From: Vreelandella aquamarina
GTDB lineage: Bacteria; Pseudomonadota; Gammaproteobacteria; Pseudomonadales; Halomonadaceae
Direction of reading: 5' to 3'
Length of the DNA: 64,000 bases
Assembly (NCBI RefSeq): GCF_020075495.1
Contig: NZ_JABYQT010000007.1
Coordinates: 62,001 to 126,000 of the forward strand
A program made the translations under genes and the position numbers. Within the stretch, counting starts at the first letter, position 1. Every line of letters starts with the position of its first letter. A model generated the notes under the pieces. It was not told the DNA's origin. It saw nothing but the letters and a program-made list of their open reading frames with translations, and ran no database searches. Of the stretch, positions 60,291 through 64,000 are shown piece after piece.

Positions 60291-60531
60291 AGCGTCTCCC
60301 AAGGGTGAATGCACAGGCGATCAACCCAACAGCCATAATGCTGCGATGCAATATAGTCTAGGCCACTCCTTGCTCAGCGTCGATAAATAGCACTCTGTTT
60401 TTTTACCGGATCAACACACGTCGGCACAGCAGGCACAGACAGCCAAACAGTGATAGCATTTTCACAGGCTTTCGTGGCTTATAGTACCGCCTGCACTCCT
60501 CATGAACGCAGGCCGATTTCCAGAGGTTGTC

Positions 60532-61515
60532 ATGTCATCTCCCAAGCTGCTTAACCGGCTGACCTTCCGCCAGCTGCAGGTCTTCCAGGCCGTACATCGC
60601 CAGCGCTCCTATTCGCGCGCGGCCGAACAGCTAGGATTGACCCAGCCTGCGGTCAGCGCACAGATTCGCCAGCTTGAACAGGCGCTCGGACAGCCGCTGT
60701 TCAAATACGCCGGCAAGACGCTGCACGTGCTGCCGGCGGCGAATACACTGGCGCTTTCGACTCAGGAGATATTTGGCCAGCTATCACGCCTGCAGATGAA
60801 TCTTTCGGATATCAAAGGCAAGATTTCCGGCGAACTGAACCTGGCCGCCGTTTCATCGGCGCAGTACATCGTGCCGTACATTCTGGCGCGATTTCGCGCC
60901 CGTTACCCAGACATCCAGGTACGCCTGAAAGTATGCAACCGCAGCCAGGCACTCGAGCGGCTGGCACAGCAGCAGGATGACCTGGTGATCATGGCCATGG
61001 TGCCGGAAGACGATCGGCTGGAGGTGATGCCGATCATCGACAACGAGCTTGTGGCGGTCGTATGGCCCGAGCACCCCCTTCTGGAGATGCAGGCAGCCAC
61101 CCTCGCCGACTTCGCCCGCCACTACGTGCTGATGCGTGAGCCCGGCTCGGGCGTACGCAGCGCCCTTGAGCAACTGGCGGCTTTACAGAAAATCGCGCTT
61201 TCGCATCGCATAGAACTAGGTACCAATGAAGCCATCAAGCAGGGCGTCATGGCGCAGCTGGGTGTTGCCGTACTGCCTCGACTGGCAGTGCGCCTGGAAC
61301 TCGAGCAGGGGTTATTGACCGAGCTTTCACTGGCGGATTTTCCCCTACGTCGTGCCTGGTGCACGGTGTATCGCCGCGAACGCTTTCCCACTCCGGTAGC
61401 GGAACTCTTCTTGCGGTTTGTGCGCGACCATCTGGCGCAGTTTCAGCACCATTTCAAGGCCCCATCAAGCCCACTGCCCAGCCATGGCGTTGCCTGTTTA
61501 CCCATGACCCCCTAG
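60532..61515 (+). CDS. LysR-type regulator, CbbR-like
   Basis: About 327 residues. The N-terminal HTH (FRQLQVFQAVHRQRSYSRAA, then TQPAVSAQIRQLE) and the lead-in RQLQVF resemble the CbbR group. The start at 60532 has AGAGGT upstream; the frame is open from 60502. No Calvin-cycle genes are nearby. It is divergent from the DUF3141 gene and upstream of lipA, so its targets are unknown. Confidence 0.88.
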   Translation: MSSPKLLNRLTFRQLQVFQAVHRQRSYSRAAEQLGLTQPAVSAQIRQLEQALGQPLFKYAGKTLHVLPAANTLALSTQEIFGQLSRLQMNLSDIKGKISGELNLAAVSSAQYIVPYILARFRARYPDIQVRLKVCNRSQALERLAQQQDDLVIMAMVPEDDRLEVMPIIDNELVAVVWPEHPLLEMQAATLADFARHYVLMREPGSGVRSALEQLAALQKIALSHRIELGTNEAIKQGVMAQLGVAVLPRLAVRLELEQGLLTELSLADFPLRRAWCTVYRRERFPTPVAELFLRFVRDHLAQFQHHFKAPSSPLPSHGVACLPMTP

Positions 61516-61673
61516 TCAAGGTGGCGGTGTCCTGTTAATCGACAGATATGTTACATTACGCCCTACTACCTACGTATGAATTGGCAACGTATCAATCGGC
61601 ATGACTTGAGGGGCAAGCGCTTAGTTTTTTGTGATAAGCCCTGCCTGCCGCACAGTAGAGAGGCTCTATTCCC

Positions 61674-62726
61674 ATGAGCAACAACCCCACGCAGCGTGTG
61701 CCCAGCGGCCAGAAATTTCGCAATGAACATGGCACGACGGCGATCAAGGACGGCATGAAGGTGCGTGCCGCGCAGGCCGAAGCGCCCTCCCTTGAACGCA
61801 AGCCCAAATGGCTACGCGCCCAGATTCCCGGCGGCGAGCGCTTCGAAGCGGTCAAGCGCAACGTTGCCACGCATCGACTGAGCACCGTGTGCGCCGAGTC
61901 GCACTGCCCCAACATGGGCGAGTGCTGGAGCAACGGCACGGCCACCATCATGTTGATGGGCTCGGTATGTACCCGCGCCTGCCGGTTCTGCGCGGTGGAT
62001 ACAGGCAATCCCAAGGGCTGGCTGGATCTGGAAGAGCCGGAAAACACCGCTAAGTCCGTCGAGCTGATGGGGCTTCGCTATATCGTGCTGACCTCCGTGG
62101 ATCGCGACGACCTGGACGATGGTGGCGCCTCCCACTACGCCAGCTGCATCCAGGCCATCAAGGCACGCACTCCCGATGTGGTCGTCGAAGCCCTGACCCC
62201 GGACTTCGACGGTGAGCTTGGCGCCATCGAGCGCGTGGTCGATTCCGGCCTGGAGGTCTTTGCCCAGAACGTCGAAACCGTGGAGCGTCTGACCAGCCGG
62301 GTACGCGACCCGCGGGCAGGATATCGCAAGACCCTGAACGTGCTGGCCCACGCCAAGAAGCATCGCCCGGATGTGATTACCAAGACCAGCATCATGCTCG
62401 GCCTTGGCGAGACTGACGAAGAGATCCTGCAGACGTTTGACGATCTGCGCGACATTGGCGTGGATATCGTGACCCTGGGCCAGTATCTGCGTCCGACGAA
62501 AAACCATTTGCCCGTCGAGCGCTGGGTAAGCCCCGAGGAATTCGACCGGTATCGTGAAATAGGCCTGGAGAAAGGTTTCATGGAAGTGCCGTCAGGTCCG
62601 CTCGTACGTTCGAGCTACCGCGCCGACCGGGTTTTCGAGAAGAACAATCTGGGCCTTGCATCCCCCGCCAAGGTGCCTGGACAGGAGCCCGATCCCAACA
62701 TCATTCCCGCCCTCAACGTCGGTTAG
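61674..62726 (+). CDS. lipA: Lipoyl synthase
   Basis: 350 residues, a radical-SAM enzyme inserting two sulfurs into octanoyl groups on lipoyl domains. The auxiliary cluster ligands are C73, C78, C84 ([12 protein letters not shown]) and the radical-SAM ligands C99, C103, C106 (CTRACRFC). The C-terminal RSSYRAD serine ligand region is present. AGAGAGG lies upstream of the ATG. lipB converges from the other side. Confidence 0.97.
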   Translation: MSNNPTQRVPSGQKFRNEHGTTAIKDGMKVRAAQAEAPSLERKPKWLRAQIPGGERFEAVKRNVATHRLSTVCAESHCPNMGECWSNGTATIMLMGSVCTRACRFCAVDTGNPKGWLDLEEPENTAKSVELMGLRYIVLTSVDRDDLDDGGASHYASCIQAIKARTPDVVVEALTPDFDGELGAIERVVDSGLEVFAQNVETVERLTSRVRDPRAGYRKTLNVLAHAKKHRPDVITKTSIMLGLGETDEEILQTFDDLRDIGVDIVTLGQYLRPTKNHLPVERWVSPEEFDRYREIGLEKGFMEVPSGPLVRSSYRADRVFEKNNLGLASPAKVPGQEPDPNIIPALNVG

Positions 62727-62741
62727 CCGTTCGTCGCCGAC

Positions 62742-62777
62742 AAAAAAGCCGCCGCAGCCTGAGCTGCGGCGGCTTTT
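62742..62777. terminator. Bidirectional terminator between lipA and lipB
   Basis: A 15-bp perfect stem (62744-62758 with 62763-62777) with A- and T-rich ends, shared by the convergent genes. Confidence 0.93.
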
Positions 62778-62788
62778 CAATGTGACCG

Positions 62789-63442
62789 CTATGGGTCGAT
62801 GACGACAAGTGTCCGCTTCAGCTCGGCTGCCAGTGCGCGCGCCAGCTGATCACCGACCGAATGGTCAACGGGAAGCGCCACCAGATCGGCCAGACGGGTC
62901 ACCGCCATGCCGGCATAGCCGCAGGGATTGATGCGCTGAAACGCCGCCAGGTCATTATCCACATTGAGAGCGACCCCGTGATAGCTTGCCCCGCGCCGAA
63001 TGCGCAGACCCAGCGAGGCAATCTTGGCCTCGCCCAGCACGCTCTTGACGTAGACACCTGGGGCATCAGCTCGCGCGTGCGCCTTGATGCCGTAGTCGGC
63101 CAGCAGTGCAATGACGGCGTTTTCAAGCGCCGATACCAGATCACGCACCCCGATCCTGCTACGCCTTACGTCCAATAGCGGATAAAGCACCACCTGGCCC
63201 GGGCCGTGGTAGGTTACCTGGCCGCCCCGGTCGGTTTGCACCACGGGGATATCGCCAGGCATCAGCAGATGCTCGGGCTTGCCCGCCTGCCCCTGGGTGA
63301 ACACCGGGTCGTGTTCGACCAGCCAGAACTGATCAGGCGTATCGCTGTCGCGGGTATCGGTCAGCGAGCGCATCGACTCCCAAACCGGCAGATAGGCTCG
63401 TCTTCCCAGGCGGTGCAGCTCGATAGACGGCGAGGAACCCAT
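62789..63442 (-). CDS. lipB: Octanoyl-[acyl-carrier] protein transferase
   Basis: 217 residues. It moves octanoate from ACP to lipoyl domains. Catalytic Cys174 (INPCGYAGM) and Lys140 (EAKIASLG) are present, with the family motif [14 protein letters not shown]. The start directly follows the ybeD stop. Confidence 0.97.
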   Translation of the reverse strand: MGSSPSIELHRLGRRAYLPVWESMRSLTDTRDSDTPDQFWLVEHDPVFTQGQAGKPEHLLMPGDIPVVQTDRGGQVTYHGPGQVVLYPLLDVRRSRIGVRDLVSALENAVIALLADYGIKAHARADAPGVYVKSVLGEAKIASLGLRIRRGASYHGVALNVDNDLAAFQRINPCGYAGMAVTRLADLVALPVDHSVGDQLARALAAELKRTLVVIDP

Positions 63443-63757
63443 CTAGACCACCATGTGCACGCGGCCGGTTGCCTTCAACTCTTCAAACAGCTGGCTGATC
63501 TGTGCTTCGCTGGTGGCGCGAATGGAAATACGTACCGACTGAAAACGGCCGGTGCGGCTTTCGACCACTTCCATTGTCGATTCATCGAAATCGGGTGCAT
63601 GGCGTACCACGACCTGGCATACGCAGGCGGGAAAATCCTCAGCCGCGTCCCCGACTACTTTCAAGGGATAGTCGCAAGGATAGGTAATCTTGGGCGCCTC
63701 GGCCGTCGTGGGGTCGCGCATGTCGCGAAATGTCTTCTGGGGACCCTTTTTCATCAT
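63443..63757 (-). CDS. ybeD: YbeD/DUF493 family protein
   Basis: 104 residues with a ferredoxin-like fold family signature (ITYPCDYPLKVVG ... ISQLFEELKATGRVHMVV). It resembles a regulatory ACT-type domain; function is not established. It sits between dacA and lipB as in E. coli. Confidence 0.93.
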   Translation of the reverse strand: MMKKGPQKTFRDMRDPTTAEAPKITYPCDYPLKVVGDAAEDFPACVCQVVVRHAPDFDESTMEVVESRTGRFQSVRISIRATSEAQISQLFEELKATGRVHMVV

Positions 63758-63810
63758 GTACCTTCTAGTTGACGTGAACCTGGCCCGGGTAGTGGCCCGG
63801 GCCGGGCCGA

Positions 63811-64000
63811 TTAATCGGTAAAGTTGGCAATCAAGCCGCTGAAGAAGCGCCGAACCTGATCGAAAAGACGCTTGAACAGGCCGCCCTCTTCAACGTTTTC
63901 AAGCGCAACAAGATCGCGCTCGCCGACCATTTCTTCACCTAGATAGACTTCCAGCGTACCGACATCATCGCCTACGGCAATGGGCGCCTGCAGTTCGGAG
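63811..64000 (-). CDS. dacA: D-alanyl-D-alanine carboxypeptidase PBP5, partial (C-terminal end)
   Basis: The last 62 codons are in the window and run off its end. The translation has a beta strand stretch (ELQAPIAVGDDVGTLEVYLG) of the PBP5 C-terminal domain and ends in the amphipathic anchor helix (GGLFKRLFDQVRRFFSGL), then a stop. This is the membrane-association signature of PBP5/6. It is the upstream neighbour of ybeD. Confidence 0.93.
   Translation of the reverse strand, partial: SELQAPIAVGDDVGTLEVYLGEEMVGERDLVALENVEEGGLFKRLFDQVRRFFSGLIANFTD

Overview
The window is a chromosomal, almost entirely housekeeping stretch of a Gram-negative gammaproteobacterium. The gene order (metZ-purF-cvpA-SPOR-folC-accD ... 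truA-fimV-asd-leuBDC; nqrABCDEF near sthA, a long GAPDH and mfd; topA; dacA-ybeD-lipB-lipA; leuS-lptE-holA) is the Pseudomonas/oceanospirillal arrangement. The Na+-translocating NADH:quinone oxidoreductase, the acidic C-terminal tails on AccD and NqrC and a DUF3141 protein suggest a halophilic member, most likely Halomonadaceae (Halomonas-like). That placement is inference from protein character and synteny, not from a database match.

Layout. 1-3447 (minus): the 5' part of dcd, a short Mrp/ApbC, an orphan membrane-anchored coiled-coil protein and a stand-alone uroporphyrinogen-III methyltransferase. 3743-7815 (plus): a PAS-GGDEF diguanylate cyclase, an aspartate/aromatic aminotransferase and an NCS2-like permease. 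7826-10526 (minus): a MATE exporter and the cytochrome b561-YceI pair. 10882-11160 (plus): a small secreted protein of unknown function. 11265-27888 (minus): a long biosynthetic block with metZ, purF, cvpA, a SPOR protein, folC, accD, trpA, trpB, trpF, truA, a short FimV, asd, leuB, leuD and leuC, with a divergent LysR regulator at 28052. 28934-31324: small accessory genes (DUF488, a SUKH protein and an orphan polytopic membrane protein). 31321-37606: a YbeL-like zinc-ribbon protein divergent from leuS-lptE-holA, then a PA2779/PA2778-like pair (small membrane protein plus C39-like lipoprotein peptidase with TPRs). 37759-45763 (minus): sthA, nqrM and nqrFEDCBA. 46077-51210: a long-form GAPDH divergent from mfd. 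51295-53626: two L,D-transpeptidases flanking an Lpp/OprI lipoprotein. 53784-57442 (minus): a ferritin-like protein, a small helical protein and topA. 57741-60290 (minus): a DUF3141 alpha/beta-hydrolase with a very basic tail. 60532-64000: a CbbR-type LysR regulator, lipA, then convergent lipB, ybeD and the 3' end of dacA.

The genes form several functional sets: methionine, leucine, tryptophan and purine synthesis with folate and malonyl-CoA supply; sodium-pumping respiration with its flavin/iron maturation protein and a transhydrogenase; envelope maintenance (LptE, Lpp, L,D-transpeptidases, PBP5, FimV); and lipoate synthesis. I saw no rRNA, tRNA, CRISPR array, insertion sequence, prophage or attachment site. 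Many transcription units end in clear intrinsic terminators, listed individually.

I found no dramatic new multi-gene defence or mobile system. The most promising under-described items are the PA2779/PA2778 pair, the L,D-transpeptidase/Lpp cluster, the DUF3141 protein with a histone-like tail, a twin-arginine-like signal on LptE, and a 19-bp tandem repeat at 37643-37712.
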